64,000 nt of DNA from Nannobrachium achirus. Taxonomy: Eukaryota; Chordata; Actinopteri; Myctophiformes; Myctophidae. Position 1 is the first letter of the stretch. Every line of letters begins with the position of its first letter. A model generated the notes under the pieces. It searched no databases. It was not told where the DNA came from and saw only the letters and a list, made by a program, of their open reading frames with translations. The DNA is taken from NCBI GenBank assembly GCA_963921795.1, contig OY997642.1:62835909-62899908 (forward strand), given 5' to 3'. The position numbers were made by a program, and so were the translations under genes. This document shows, one piece after another, positions 22,553-35,689 of the stretch.

Positions 22553-23640
22553 CCAAACCTTTTTTGTTAAAACTTTGAATTTGTATGGCATACAGCTCAT
22601 GAATACCAAAAGTCCATATTTCTAAATTGTACAATATTACACGAGACCACTGAAAACAAAGATTAATAATAGAGAAATGTCAGCCTTCTGAAGTAAGATT
22701 TGCTTGAAATCTTGTGGGAAGTTTACACAGTCAGTTATGATTTGGGGTGCAAGGGCATCTGCAATGTTTTTTTTAGTTTTGTTTTGTTTTTTAGTTTTTT
22801 TACACAATATTCAAATTTGTGGGGATAAATACGAATGGCAGTAATTTGTGTCATATCTGCCCTGTCCTACTTTTCATTGCTATTTTACAGCGAGTTTGCC
22901 ACTCTATAATTTCTCAACCACAAGCTAGACAGAGCCTTTTACTCCGAAAACCTTTGTGTTTGATATAATAACAACTTGAGACAGTGTTTCAGAAACACTC
23001 CTTGATTAGTCTAAGAGGGACAAAACAGGAGCCCGGTATCTACATGCTGCCAGGGATGAGTGTTTCAGAATGACTCCTTGATTAGTCTAAGAGTGACAAA
23101 ACAGGAGCCCAGTATCTACATGCTGCCAGGGATGACTCCAACAATCTCTTCAGCATGCAGCACTTATTGCACGTACAAAGAACCTCCATCATCTGTGACC
23201 ATCTGAGACACGATGAAGGCAACATTTACTGGTGCTCGAGGCGACTCCAATAGATGGAGTCTGCCCACTAGATTTACATTAGATTTTGGATGTTTATTGT
23301 TAAACTTCCATATATTCTAGATACATTAATTGAATTACTCCAAAAGTTTTTTGTTAAAACGTTGAATTTGTATGGCATACAGCTCATGAATACCAAAAGT
23401 CCATATTTCTAAATTGTACAATATTACACAAGACCACTGAAAACAAGGATTTATAATAGAGAAATGTAAACCTTCTGAAGTCAGATTTGCTTGAAATCCA
23501 GTGAGAAGTTTCCACAGTCAGTTATGCTTTGGGGTGCAAGGGCAACTGCAATGATCTTTTACACAGTATTCAAATTTTTGGGGATACATACGAATGTCAG
23601 TAATTTATGTGATCTGTCAAATCTGCCCTGTGACAGCCCT
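22553..23640 (+). repeat. ~785-bp direct duplication with a possible Tc1-like remnant
   Basis: The segment starting TTGTTAAAACTTTGAATTTG (22565) recurs at 23350 and is collinear to about 22870 and 23640. Both copies include CACAGTCAGTTATG followed by GGGGTGCAAGGGCA; copy 2 translates there as KFPQSVMLWGARATAM, which resembles the SVMVWG block of Tc1/mariner transposases. The rest is not readable as transposase. Confidence 0.6.
23029..23163 (+). pseudogene. Duplicated PITRM1 fragment
   Basis: ACAAAACAGGAGCCCAGTAT and the following codons encode DKTGAQYLHAARDDSNNLFS, residues 67-86 of the PITRM1 copy. A shorter version precedes it at about 23029-23060. Both are preceded by the same CTCCTTGATTAGTCTAAGAG, so a roughly 64-bp unit was duplicated in tandem after the fragment formed. 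Confidence 0.85.
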
Positions 23641-24139
23641 TCACTATCGATTCCTCATCGTCCTGATCCAGTTCCTTTCCTCCTTGGCCTCCTCTACACT
23701 ATCCTCCGACGCATAATCTTCGGCGGACTCTATGGCCTCCTCCCCAAAATCCCCGGCAGTGTCCAGCGCCACCTCTACCCCAGTCTCCACTTAGGCATAT
23801 TCCTTGTCTTCCTTCTCGGCGTAACAGTTGTTTTATCTTGTCGGTACTTTTTAGTAGTTTTATTCTCCTACAGTCTCTACATCGGACCCCACCCTTCCCA
23901 CAGCCTCGCCTGGCTCCCTGGATGCTTCCTCGGCCCATTCCTCGCTGTCAGTGTCCTCCGATGCATCCTCCCAGACATCTTCCTCAACCTGTGCCGCCTG
24001 CTGGGCCTCCTCCTTCCTGGGCCTCGCTTTTAGCTTTGTCCGCGCCCTCGTCCTCGGCCTCCTCGAACTGATCTACCACTTCCTCCACCTCCTCCTCTCC
24101 GGTTTTGTCCTTGCCCTCCTCGTCCTCATACAGTCCTCA

Positions 24140-24566
24140 ATCAACCCCTACCTTATATCACCCAGGGCGAGGCAAGAGCCTTACGCCAACTGCGAGGGGA
24201 CAAGAGTCTAGTCATCAAACCGGCAGACAAAGGGGCGGTCACTGTCATACAGTACCGCAACCACTATGTCTGGGAGGCCACAAGGCAGCTCAGCATGCCC
24301 GAGTATTACAAAAAACTAGACCAGCCAAACTTCCCCAAAACGGCCATTAAGATCAGAGCAGTGGTGAACCAACTCAAGTCCAAGGGCTACATCACAGCCC
24401 GCCAACGCCTTTACCTGAAAGGCCAAGAACCCCCCCAAAGCCCGCCATTTATTTCTTACCCGACTCCTGGCCCCTACCATACAAAATCCCCGCAGGACGC
24501 CCGATTGTCTCGGACATAGACAGCGAGACTTACCATATCTCGGAGTACTTAGACCATGGGGCTGTT
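24140..24566 (+). pseudogene. Penelope-like element RT fragment, N-terminal part
   Basis: The plus strand reads TQGEARALRQLRGDKSLVIK, PADKG and a YVWEATRQLSMPEYYKKLD segment; after one or two frameshifts near 24440-24480 it continues KIPAGRPIVSDIDSETYHIS and EYLDH. VIKPADKGxAxV and RPIVSxxxSxTxxxSEYLDH are hallmark blocks of Penelope-like reverse transcriptases. The piece stops right after EYLDH. The block that normally follows (NPLxxxHPSYLKDTYDF) is found in the same orientation at 37447, beyond the LTR element. Confidence 0.8.
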
Positions 24567-26136
24567 AACTCTTTTACTGCCACAGAATTTAACAAAAAGC
24601 TTCATCCACTGCAAGCTAAATTTGAGAATTGTCGCTCATCTTTGAAGGCCTACTGGAGAAAATTGGCTTTGACTATAAAGACAACAATTATATGGCAACG
24701 AAGAATAGAATGTCTACTTTGCAACAGAAAATGATTTTGTGTTTTTATCATGTTCTATTCATTAGCTAGAAGCTGCTGAATATGGCCTAAAAAACAGCTC
24801 TTTGAGAACATAAAGCTGAGAAAAATGCATTTTTGTGAAGAAGACATTTTCAGGCAGAAATCTCTCTTTAGCCTTTTATTGTTGGCTTCAGTAACATCAC
24901 ACCTATGATCAGTGGTTGTTTACAAACAAATTCAAAAAAATAAAAACAAGAAAAAGTGTTTTTTACACACTTTTAGTGTGTAAGAGCAGTAAGAGCAGTG
25001 CAGAACATTGACACAGTGACATGAGATTCAGCCTGAATCCTGCTTCAGCTTTCAGGGTTCTCTTTATCTCACACTTTTTAGGTTGAAGTACAGTACAAAT
25101 GATTGTCTAGTTTTACGGGGGGTGGGCTGTAAGGTCGCAAGTGAATGACCTAGCTTTTCATTCAGCCTGCACAGGGCCTGGGGCTCCATTCTGTTTCACT
25201 ACAGCCAGGCTCCTCCGGAAGGGCTACACCGAGTCTGCTGAACTCTGCACCCCTATACCACGTACACAAGCCTATGGTCGATCTGTAAATTATACAAATA
25301 CATAATTACTATAAAATACATGAAAAATAGTACACCTCCAAGCTCACAACGCGTCACAGCAGAATGGGTGGAGGTTGGGGGCCTAATATTTTCATCAAAA
25401 GGCTGTTTTAGAAATTCTCTAACATTCTATGCACTTCACTGCTTACCACACAAATATATATATAAACTATATATATAGTAATTATGTAAAAACAGCATTC
25501 ATCGTCTGGAGAGGGCACTTTTTACAGATGGATAAAAGGGCAGGGGCTCCAGCCCCCTTTGATGTCTATGTGAGCATGTGTCTGGTGCTAAGTCTGCTTT
25601 ACAGAAAAAAGGTTTTTGTTCTTTACCTATCCTTGTCCTTGGACGACTACGATGTGGCAATGAAGAAGTAGGCTCATCATCGTCGACTCATCATCTAAAA
25701 TCATAACCAGGAAATTATCAAAAGGTTTATATGTAAACAAATCAATTTACAATTTTGACATTTAGCAAATGACTTACAATAAGTTCATATGTAATACATA
25801 AAATGCAGATATAGTAAATAGTTACCATGCATTTACTGTCACAGTGAAATGCCCTTTATACCCTGTATGTATAATATATAAAATGTCACAATGCAACATA
25901 GCTCTGTTTACACAAAGCTGTACTCCCTCCAACTGTATATATGTTCCCCATTTTCAACAGTTTTTATTTGTAACACTTGCTTTGGCAATGTAAACGTATG
26001 TTTTCTCATGCCAATAAAGCTCCTTTGAATTGAACTGAAAAGCTACATCATCAGCTACTGATGATGATGATGATGATGATGACGATAAAAAGAAACCTCT
26101 CCCTCTCTCACACACACACGCATCGTACACACGCAC
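24567..26136. other. Gene-free interval with a LINE-like 3' end
   Basis: No coding exon recognised. Near 25960-26035, AACACTTGCTTTGGCAATGT followed by CATGCCAATAAAGC and TTTGAATTGAA resembles the 3' end of a fish non-LTR retrotransposon with an AATAAA signal and a TTGAA tail. A (GAT)n run is at 26061-26085 and a short CTCACAACGCGTCACAG piece related to the hairpin family at about 25350. Confidence 0.45.
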
Positions 26137-26562
26137 TGTTGTAGAATTTTTCAAACATCATACTGTACTAATATAATAATTGAATTTCCATAAGGGTGGA
26201 GTGATAGTGAATACAATATTTATTTAACAGCATATCAAGAGCTTCTGAGACAACACACGTGCAAGTGTCGCTCCCGTTTCTCAGGCATGGTCCCATTATA
26301 TACACCGACAGTGTGACAAGAATAGTTGAGAGGGTGTCCACTAAACAGTTGTCTAAAGATACAATTCAGTTGTTAAGAGTCTTCCATGTATGGGCTGGTG
26401 ACGTCGGAGCACGCGTGGAGCCACTGTCCCCATAGACAGCTGTTGGCTGAGTCAGTCTTTCTGTGCCAACTGAATAATACTATTCTTAACTTACTATGGT
26501 AAAGTGACATTACTGCACATATTAAACAGTCTTACATTACATTTATTAAGATTTCTATCACA
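26137..26562 (-). repeat. 3' LTR of the minus-strand element
   Basis: In element orientation it begins TGTGATAGAAATC and ends CTACAACA, with the usual TG...CA ends. It is preceded by the polypurine tract at 26563-26574. Confidence 0.92.
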
Positions 26563-26574
26563 TTCCTCCCTTTT
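26563..26574 (-). promoter_or_regulatory. Polypurine tract
   Basis: The minus strand reads AAAAGGGAGGAA immediately before the TG of the 3' LTR. This is the position and composition expected of the plus-strand DNA primer in LTR elements. Confidence 0.88.
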
Positions 26575-28439
26575 GATCATATATGATCATATATGGTCAT
26601 AAACAGTAAATGTAATGAGATTTGTTTTCCATCTACAGGAGGATATTTATTAAACACATTTTAATGTGGTAGGGGCGAAAAAACCAATGATGCATATCTT
26701 GGGAAAATTCCATCCTACGACCCTCAGGTTTGAGCGATCACTTCGTAAAGCCAGCATTTTGTTTGTGTATGTGTTTCTTCTGCACTCTCCACATGAGCTC
26801 AACGTGAATGAGTCCCTTCTCTTCTTGGTTCTTCTCTTCTTTCCTTATCGGGGCAATGTCGACACAGGGCAACGTCCTTCATGGTGGATGGGATGCAAGG
26901 CAGGCAGTTATGTCCCGTGCACAGTTCCATCATGGCAATCTGGTTGGGATGCAGGCCGGCTATTCCAGACATCTTTTGCTTCCATACATCTCATTTTTTA
27001 TGGCTCCGTCTTATTTCATTTGTATGGCTTAATTTTTCGGATTTAAAAAACTGAAAATAGAAAACTCAGCACCAATGGTTACGACATCCTATCCTAGAAT
27101 GATTTTTATAATTTATACAGCCATGAATATTCTGTATTTTCCAACATGGCAATGGGAAGCATTTATCACGTCATGAATGGTTCAATAATGAATGATATCT
27201 TGTATTTTTACATACCTTAATACCTTAATTTGTGGAAGTATTTTCTTACCATAGTGTTTTAGACACATTTGACATTTATTCCTTCCATTTGTTTCATTTG
27301 TAGATGTATTCTTTTACCATATTGACTCAATGGTTTTAGGAACATTTGACATCTCCTGTAATTACATTTCATCTACACGACAACATTTCATAGCATCTAC
27401 ACAACAACTTTTCATAGCATAGAGAATGTTGTTACTGGTTTAGTTTAGTTAGTTTATGTTAACAACACATACAGTATGTTGGGAAGAAAAGAGACATCCG
27501 TTAGAACATTCCATCACTAAAATGTGTTTCTCTCTTGAGCCACCCAGACTATTTCTTCACCTAAAAATTGGAAAATCCTTTCATGGGAGAAACCAATTTT
27601 TGCATTAAAAACACTTGACACCTTCCTGACACCTTTCTCCGTACGACCGTACCTAAATGATTAGTGGGAGAAGACAAGCTTTCATTAGACAAATCCAATG
27701 ACATATAGGAGAAGACACGTTTCTCCTTACCTAAAACTGAAAATCATATGATTCGTGGGAGAAGACAATCTTTCATTAGACAAATCCCATGACATACAAT
27801 ATATTTCATTTCCGTCCAAAATGGGATGGACCTCAGGATCCCTATAGAGAGAAATCAAAAGTATAGTTAGCAAAGGTGAAAACATCATAATTTTGAAAAC
27901 ATACTCCGTATAATGCATTCAACATTATTTTCCAACAGACCAGTGATTCTCAAAAACACTGTCTTCACTCATACATACACATATATTCGACTCATATATG
28001 CTTAATATACCCGGGTATCACTCAATCTTAGACATACACTCCTTGTATTCCACTTCAGTGGCCTGTGGTTCAGGCTCCTGTTATTCCCAAACATACAGTG
28101 ACTCCAAGAATGTCTCCCCCATGTCTATCAGCTGGTCATTAAACCCAGCAGGAGTTCCTCTGGCCAGTAGAAGACTGGACAGGTGACAAAACAAACCTAA
28201 AATTGTCAAACAAACCTACATTATGTAGCTACTAGAGACAGCAATTCTGAATAATAATAGCCTAATAATCTAACCTGAAAATGTACTAGAGCCATTCCAA
28301 AATTGTAACTACTAGAGACTAGAGACAACAACTCTGGAAATTGTAACTACTTCTAGTCCTTTTATAATTAATAGCCTAATGCTCATAATTCATACAATAA
28401 TTCATAAAAAGCTAATTCATATCTATAATTCTCTTATAA

Positions 28440-28492
28440 TTCCTATCCCCTCCCCCCTTTTAATTCCTATCCCCTCCCCCCTTTTGAGAAGC
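28440..28492 (-). repeat. Internal polypurine repeat, possible second PPT
   Basis: The minus strand carries AAAAGGGGGGAGGGGATAGG twice in tandem with a 25-bp period, 1.9 kb inside the 3' end of the LTR element. It resembles the terminal tract and could act as an internal priming site. Function is inference. Confidence 0.45.
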
Positions 28493-31400
28493 ACTGGTAT
28501 TTATAAAGCACACTCTCTCCAAACTGAAGCATCCCGGTCGTCTAACTGAGTATGATCTACAGTACAAGCTCACAACGGCCGTCTGTGACGCGCTGCTCAC
28601 CCTGCCCGGCGCAATTCAGAAGAACACCAATAACTATTAGGAGCAGGGAGATAAAAATACCTATAAACACCCCCCCATGGGGCTACTGGTGGTGCATAAA
28701 CACCCCCCATGGGGCTACTGCAAGTTAGAAGGAAGGAGGAAGGGACGACTGAGCAGGCAATGATCAGCTGACTGCCACGTCATCTGTGACTGAATGCAAC
28801 CATTGACCCACTCGAATTTATGCTGACTGAATTCATGTCACGGGCTCCATTCAGTAACCTCCTAGGAAGTTCATGGATAGTGCTTATTAGTTAAACAAGA
28901 GGGTCCAATTTGCTAATAACATGCTACTCCCCTCAACACTGATTATTTCCGTCCTTAGGAACCACCTAAGTGTTCTCACTATTAACTAAAATAGAAGTAA
29001 ACAACAACCAGCCCACTGGTTTAAGCCTGCATATATTAACTTAACAACTTAAATGTTAAACTTCACACTGAACATATATTTCTTCCTGGAATCATATACC
29101 CCCCTTATGCACAAAAACATACCTTTTTTTTCCCCTCTAGAATCATATATTACTTCATCAGGCATAGGACTCTTTTCCTTGAATTAGTAGGAAATTGGTA
29201 TGATTCCATATTGCCCATTAGTAGTGCAATACATTTAATACATAGATCAATTTGTGTGACAATGTACTGTACTACCCTAACAAGTTTCAACATTACTCCT
29301 ATAGATATACTAAACAGACTCTCCATTCAATTACTGAATGCTAAACAGCAGATATCATCTCAACCGTGTCAATTAATGTCATCTGACGACCATACTGTTC
29401 CTGTCACTCAGCTATTTCCGTCTACCCTTGTGTGCTTACTATAAGTTTGAACAACTGAACTGACTTCCCCAAGCTGTTTCCCAACCAAGTCATGACAGTT
29501 GATCTGCAAGTGGCCACAACAGCTGAGATTTAGCCCAAAAATATATTTGCTCTTTGCGCTGCCTGCCTGTATGTTTGGCTATTACAGAGTTAGACAGTAC
29601 CACACACTAGTAGGCTTCTTTAAAACAGTTTTACACTTTACTGGAGTACCTGGGTTATCTGTTATGTCAATCCACCTAAAAACACTATTATTTTATTCTA
29701 TCTTAGACATAAGACCCCACCACCCACACAGAATCGCATTATTCCTATTTTAATCTTTAATAGACTTAAGAGATTATATTTGTGTTCACTCTAGCAAGTC
29801 GGAAAAGAACAAAATGTGTTATTGGCCTACAGTAGGGATCTATTCAAATACGATTTTAAATCAGTTATAATTATCCTTAATTATATTGGCAACAGTCAGT
29901 CTGATACCACTGTTGTGTTCTTAAATTCCATGCCACTGCACTATTTTACATGATCTGGGTCCAATATTAATGACAATGTGACACTTATCCTATGTAAGTG
30001 TAAAAATTAGGCTTCTATTGTTAGACAAATCTAACTTATTTCATTTGTGACCCCCCCTTTAAGCCCAAAGGACTATCATGGCTACAGTAGGGTTAAAGAA
30101 CACTTCATCTTATGGGGGAAATAATTTCCAGTGAGACAATTCTCTTCACAGACTGTCTTATGCCTTGATTGGTTTAAAACCATCCCAATATATATAGTTA
30201 TGGGTATACTGACTATAAAGTATAAATTGGGTTCATATTTACAGGACGCTTCTTCCCATTAACACTTTTTCAAAATATCATGGTTTCAAAACTTCTACAA
30301 AACTCTACATGTTCTTTAAACAATCTTTACTGAGTTATAAATAAATGTCCTATCAATACCGGTATATGTATGACCCTGGCTTAGGATTATGTTCATCCTC
30401 TGTTACGCCAAGTAGACATTTAGATAGTATAGTTCATTTTTATCATATGGAAGCCATTTATCACCTAATCAATTCTTTCTTCCCAGAGCCATAGGTACTC
30501 ACCCACTTACTATGACCCCACCATCGCTCCCCCGTCACGTTAGCGCCCCACTGAGAGAGGAATTACTACAAACACCACACAGGAAAAAGACATAGTGATT
30601 AGTCCATCCAAAAAGGTTATACGATGTATCCTTTATGCTCCTTCGGAATGTTCGGTTCCACCCAAGGTTCTGTGTGCCCCCCACAGAATCAAAGCCATGC
30701 ACCTGGCTTTAGCAGTCATTGGGATTCTTGCAGTCCCAAAATGTCATTTGAGTAACATTCTCAGTGTCATGTTGTCCCAGTCCAACACGTGTTTCCCAGA
30801 TGCGGAACCAGTCCATCTTGATGACCAGACTGTCAATGTGATTGCTTTTTCCCTCTCCCAGTATAGCTCCAAGCGACAGGTGGACCCCTGATGGACACGC
30901 AGTAAGCAGAGTAAAGGATTTTATGTTTGAAAACCTGGCTTCTCCCAATATGATAAAACAAGACAACCACACAATATCCTTATACTAATGCTATTAATTA
31001 TAATGCCCTGCAATCTTAAAATTATTTTACACTTACACAGAATTCTTCTTAAGGCCATTCTGTCAATACTATGGAATGAACAGACAGTATTTACCCCGAA
31101 CAGCTCCTGTGAGAGAATTGTCACACCCGCTTCTATAGGTCTTGACACCTGCATATTTTACAGTAATAGCACTGGCCGTATGACGTTCATACTAATCTCC
31201 TTACAGTCAGTTTTCTAGATCTGACTATTAACCCGTCTCCCATTTATAATAGGTACAAAAGTAAACCCAAGTATATTGGAAAATTTCATCACCCATCTAA
31301 CAATATTAACTTCATCCATTTGCCACTATTTCTAGTGCCCGTTTGTCAGCTCCCTTTCCTTAGATACATTTTACATGCTACATCTGAGAATTTAAAATGG

Positions 31401-34400
31401 GTTACACTCAAAGATAGTCATCCAACCAATCGGTTGCTTATCTTTTCTCAAAGAAATTGCCATGTTGGCTGCTAAGACTTAAAAATAAACTAGAAGCAGT
31501 GCTCCCCCGAGCACTGGTCTCCAACACAAGCTGAAGTATGTGAAAGTTGGCAACTTTTTTACTATTCTATATTAGGAAAAATTTGATTTCACTGAACCAT
31601 TTAACTTCTCGTATGTGGCATACTTGCATAACCCATAGTTACACCACCACTTTGCTTGAGTTTCACTGAATCAGAGAAACATTTTTCTTTTAAATAAAAT
31701 CAATAAAGGTTTCAGCCAACTATATATATTTTGCACTACTGTCCATTTTTTTACCCTTAGTCCTTGCCCGATCTACAAATATAACAGCCTGACCACAAGC
31801 TGACAATAGCCTATTTTAAAACAATGTTCATTAGTTCATATGGTCACTTTTATTTTGACAACATAACAGCTAAACTGCAAAGCTAAAGCATCCATTCTTG
31901 GACAATCTTTTCTTCAGTTCATTAGCTGAAATAAGTTACATCCCCTTCCAAATGAGCGTACAAAAACAAGGGGAATATTTAGACCTCCATTCTCCCTATA
32001 TTGAGATGTGCTTGGATGGACCTAAAAAAATGTCACCTTCACAGCAAGGGTCGTTCCCACAGTCCCTCACTATCCTCAAAGCATGGCATCTGTTCTTTCA
32101 TGTCCATCTATTCTACACTGCCCTTCTAGACAAAAAATAGCACAATGACAATCACAGCCCAAGCTGTCTTTCAATGAACTACTAAACCATTTAGACTGAC
32201 GTCCACTAACATGTCAGAGATGTGGTTCTTACCCACGAATTACAGCACTTAATACCTGCCACAAAGCAATGCCAACCGATTACACCGTAGTGTTAATAAT
32301 TAAGAATAGACTGCTACCTAATTTAACCCTGGTAAAATCATATCAACCAACCCATTACTCCTCCGCAGTGGGTTACATTTTTTTAGAGGTCAACCCAGAC
32401 TCATCTGGTCCACACATAAATATAAATACATCCATTAACATTTAAACATCACTGTTTACCAATGTGATTACTTCGTCACAACTATATAGCCTAGTTTCCA
32501 ATCACTGCAGCTACAGTAGGCCTATATGTTCACAAAAATTGTTATGAAACTCAAATTAGCCTCAATAGTCAAACTGCTTTCTAGGTCCTACTTAAATATT
32601 AAGACAAAAGTAAGCCTTCATTAACCATTACAAATTACAATCAATATATTCTCCAACATGCCTCGAAAACATCTGATCTACATCATTAATGCTAGAACAG
32701 ACTCACAAGTTTATAATGGTCTACTCTCACCAGGTCTTCCCTGACCAGCCCAATGTTTAATTAAATAATGTCTATTTAATTCTGCAGAGGTTTCCTTTGC
32801 TATAAGAAATGATTAGGTTAGCATTGGCGCACGAGAACAATAATCGTCTACTTAATGTAGGCCTTTACGTTTCCCCGTATGGCCGGTGCGCTTCTAAAAT
32901 AGCAAGCAAAGGAACCATGCATTGTTGCTGTGACACTGCATCTCCGCATGGCTGTGAGCGCATTTAAAAATAGCAGACATACAAGCTCACAGCGCGGCGC
33001 ATTTCAACGCGCTGTCAGCTTGTAGTTTGACCAGGTCCGTGAAGTGAACAGAAAGAACATTTCCGGTCTGGGAGCCGGCAGAAATAAGCCAGGCTCCAAG
33101 AGCTTCACACCAAGAGTGTAGTACATAGGCTACTGTATATTATAACCGGCTTTAGGGGTACTCTTATTCTGAAGAGACCAGCGCCGGAAGCCTCATTCTG
33201 CTAACGCTATTTCTGCTCATTTCACATAGGCGCTCTGTCAACCCCCCAACGTGCGTAAACCCTTGTACGACGAATATAGAACGAAACAGGAGCAGACAGC
33301 TGCCGTGTCAAACAGACTCACAAGAGTTTGACAGGGCATAGACTAATTATAATAGGGGTTCTGTTGTAGCTTTACCACTTTAGACAATAATAATGTGTAA
33401 TTTGAAGTCTATAGGCTTAAATTATAGCCTAAACTCGCCGGAAAGCCGGTTTTTCCCAGCTGACCATGGTGGTCGGGGATTCTTTATTACCAGTCAAACG
33501 ACAGTTTCTTCATTTCAGATATATTGATCGCTCGACCACGACTGACTATGTATACAAGGTAACAGACTCTCCCGTCCGCCTGGTATTCTTTTACAGCCTC
33601 GGTTATTTGATATAAGCCAAAAATGTATTTCCTTACTTTCACGCACTCACATTCACACCCCCAGCAGCTGCTCGAGTCTTACGCCTTTCACAAAATATTT
33701 AAGGTCGTGGCAAAACCTATATACAGTCTACCCAATGTCCTAATGACATAAGACCTTCTTATTTTCCCAGGTCATTCTACCCCAGACAGAGGAAAGAAAG
33801 TGGAAAGAAAAGATAATACCGATTCCTATTTGGGTTCTGTTTTTTCTTTCTTCCAACTACCCACTTCTAGTTGACTATCATAAATGCATAATTAATATCA
33901 TTACCATGTAATATATTTAAATTACCATTTAACTATATTATCCCCCCTTTGTGGGCAGTTATTTAACAACCAAGTCTGGCTTTCATAGTTAAATATATCC
34001 CGTCTGGTTACGACTATTTCATAATTAGGCCTTCATATTTTACGTCTGGTTACGTATGTCCTTAACGTTCTATATTTTCGTCTTCCACGAATCGCCCACG
34101 TGCGGCGTCTTTAGAGAATATTTCGTCTGATTACGTCATGCAATATTCTATACCGAGATGATTATTGCCGAAAGGCGATTCCCCAATCGATAATCAACCC
34201 TAACCCTGGTTTCCTACAGGTACTGTACTTTAACAGAAACAACAACCCACGATCACGTGGAGCTACGTATTAGCTTTCCCCTGGATTCCACAGGTAGGTC
34301 TACTGTGCGTTCAAACAGTAGGCCTATACGTCCGAGATACGGCAGAAACCTTCTATACATGCAAGGCATCTCTCTATTAAACTTTGTTCATGCAAGTACG

Positions 34401-34505
34401 ACAGCCGCATCTTAAATGTCGTGGCCTGTCCTGGGTACATGCGATACAATGACCACGTCTGGCCTCTCAAATAATATTGTATTCACGATACTCTCACCCA
34501 GTTAA

Positions 34506-35118
34506 CCCTTAAGTGCTGTTCGGGTCATTTTGACCCGTTTTACATTTTCATTTGGAAAAAAAAGGTAGAAGTTAAAAATGTTTCCACCTGAAACTCACTG
34601 GCCTTACAGATTCTTCTGAGATGAACATGTAAAAAAAATATTTTTGCACTACACCCATGCTACACCCCCCTCATATTTTTTGAACCTTAAGTGCTGTTCG
34701 GGTCATTTTGACCCGGAAGCACAGAAATACACAGTAATATGCCAAAACACAGACACACAGTCACCCCCACTTCTAACACCCCCCTTCCGAAGCCCCATTC
34801 CGAACCCTCCCCCCCTTCCTATAAGCATGAGCAATATTGCCCAGTATTAAATGAAGTCGTTTTTTTTACATGGATTTCAGCTAAATCAGTAAAAACGCCT
34901 AGCTCTTTCAGTGTTTAATGTGATATAGCAAAGCAGAAATGCAAACATTTACCAAATATATCATATGAATTGTTTGGTATTGAGTCAAAGTCAATGTGTC
35001 ATGATGATTTGTTAAGTTAAAATTTATATTAGTGTTGTTTTTTTTAAACCAAATATCCACCGGGTCAAAATGACCCGAACAGAACGAAGGTGTAGTGAAT
35101 CTGAACAGAACTTAAGGG
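34506..35118 (+). mobile_element. piggyBac-type MITE, copy B
   Basis: It is flanked by TTAA (34502-34505, 35119-35122) and begins CCCTTAAGTGCTGTTCGGGT. CGGGTCATTTTGACCCG lies at the left tip and again about 180 bp in, and its equivalent near the right end. It is almost identical to copy C. It lies in the LTR element just inside the primer-binding site and so is younger than it. Confidence 0.92.
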
Positions 35119-35217
35119 TTAAGTTCGACCGGCGATCCCTGTCCGACAGCTGCTCTGAATCAATAGCCAGTGTGTCCTGTACGGAAAAAGAGAAAAGCTG
35201 ACAGACAGATTATGCCG

Positions 35218-35235
35218 ATCTCGGTGGGACCTCCA
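35218..35235 (-). promoter_or_regulatory. Primer-binding site, tRNA-Gln
   Basis: On the minus strand TGGAGGTCCCACCGAGAT starts two bases inside the 5' LTR (the LTR ends at 35237). It is an 18-base match to the complement of the 3' end, including CCA, of vertebrate tRNA-Gln(UUG) as I recall it. This fixes the element's orientation. Confidence 0.85.
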
Positions 35236-35236
35236 C

Positions 35237-35662
35237 TGTTGTAGAATTTTTCAAACATCATACTGTACTAATATAATAATTGAATTTCCATAAGGGTGGA
35301 GTGATAGTGAATACAATATTTATTTAACAGCATATCAAGAGCTTCTGAGACAACACACGTGCAAGTGTCGCTCCCGTTTCTCAGGCATGGTCCCATTATA
35401 TACACCGACAGTGTGACAAGAATAGTTGAGAGGGTGTCCACTAAACAGTTGTCTAAAGATACAATTCAGTTGTGAAGAGTCTTCCATGTATGGGCTGGTG
35501 ACGTCGGAGCACGCGTGGAGCCACTGTCCCCATAGACAGCTGTTGGCTGAGTCAGTCTTTCTGTGCCAACTGAATAATACTATTCTTAACTTACTATGGT
35601 AAAGTGACATTACTGCACATATTAAACAGTCTTACATTACATTCATTAAGATTTCTATCACA
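35237..35662 (-). repeat. 5' LTR with promoter and poly(A) signals
   Basis: In element orientation, upstream to downstream, it carries a GACGTCA half CRE, a TATATAAT box (plus-strand 35395-35402) and AAATAA/AATAAA (35319-35324). These give plausible U3, R and U5 sections. It differs from the 3' LTR at about 35474 (G for T) and 35644 (C for T). Confidence 0.88.
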
Positions 35663-35689
35663 GCACACACAAACTAAGCCAATAAATCC

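Larger units (their letters stand above)
26137..35662 (-). mobile_element. Complete LTR retroelement with no recognisable genes
   Basis: It has direct 426-bp LTRs (26137-26562 and 35237-35662) differing at two positions that I can see, a 4-bp target duplication GCAC (26133-26136 and 35663-35666), a primer-binding site and a polypurine tract, all fixing the orientation as minus. The 8.65-kb interior has no frame longer than about 100 codons, and I found no gag, protease, RT, integrase or envelope motif on either strand. Nearly identical LTRs imply recent insertion, yet the interior looks noncoding, as in large retrotransposon derivatives (LARDs) moved by proteins of a partner element. A piggyBac-type MITE at 34506-35118 was inserted afterwards. 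A heavily decayed coding interior cannot be excluded without a search. Confidence 0.88.

Noticed and set aside
23491..24033. 180-codon hydrophobic plus-strand frame
   Set aside because: It looks like membrane helices, but the complementary strand is acid-rich in more than one frame and the start overlaps a Tc1-like remnant. The hydrophobicity seems a by-product of TCC/CTC-rich DNA.
34196..34210. CCCTAACCCTGG considered as interstitial telomere repeat
   Set aside because: Only about two units are present, which is expected by chance.
26137..35662. The two 426-bp repeats considered as a plain segmental duplication
   Set aside because: TG...CA ends, GCAC target duplications, the tRNA-Gln primer site and the polypurine tract together show they are LTRs.
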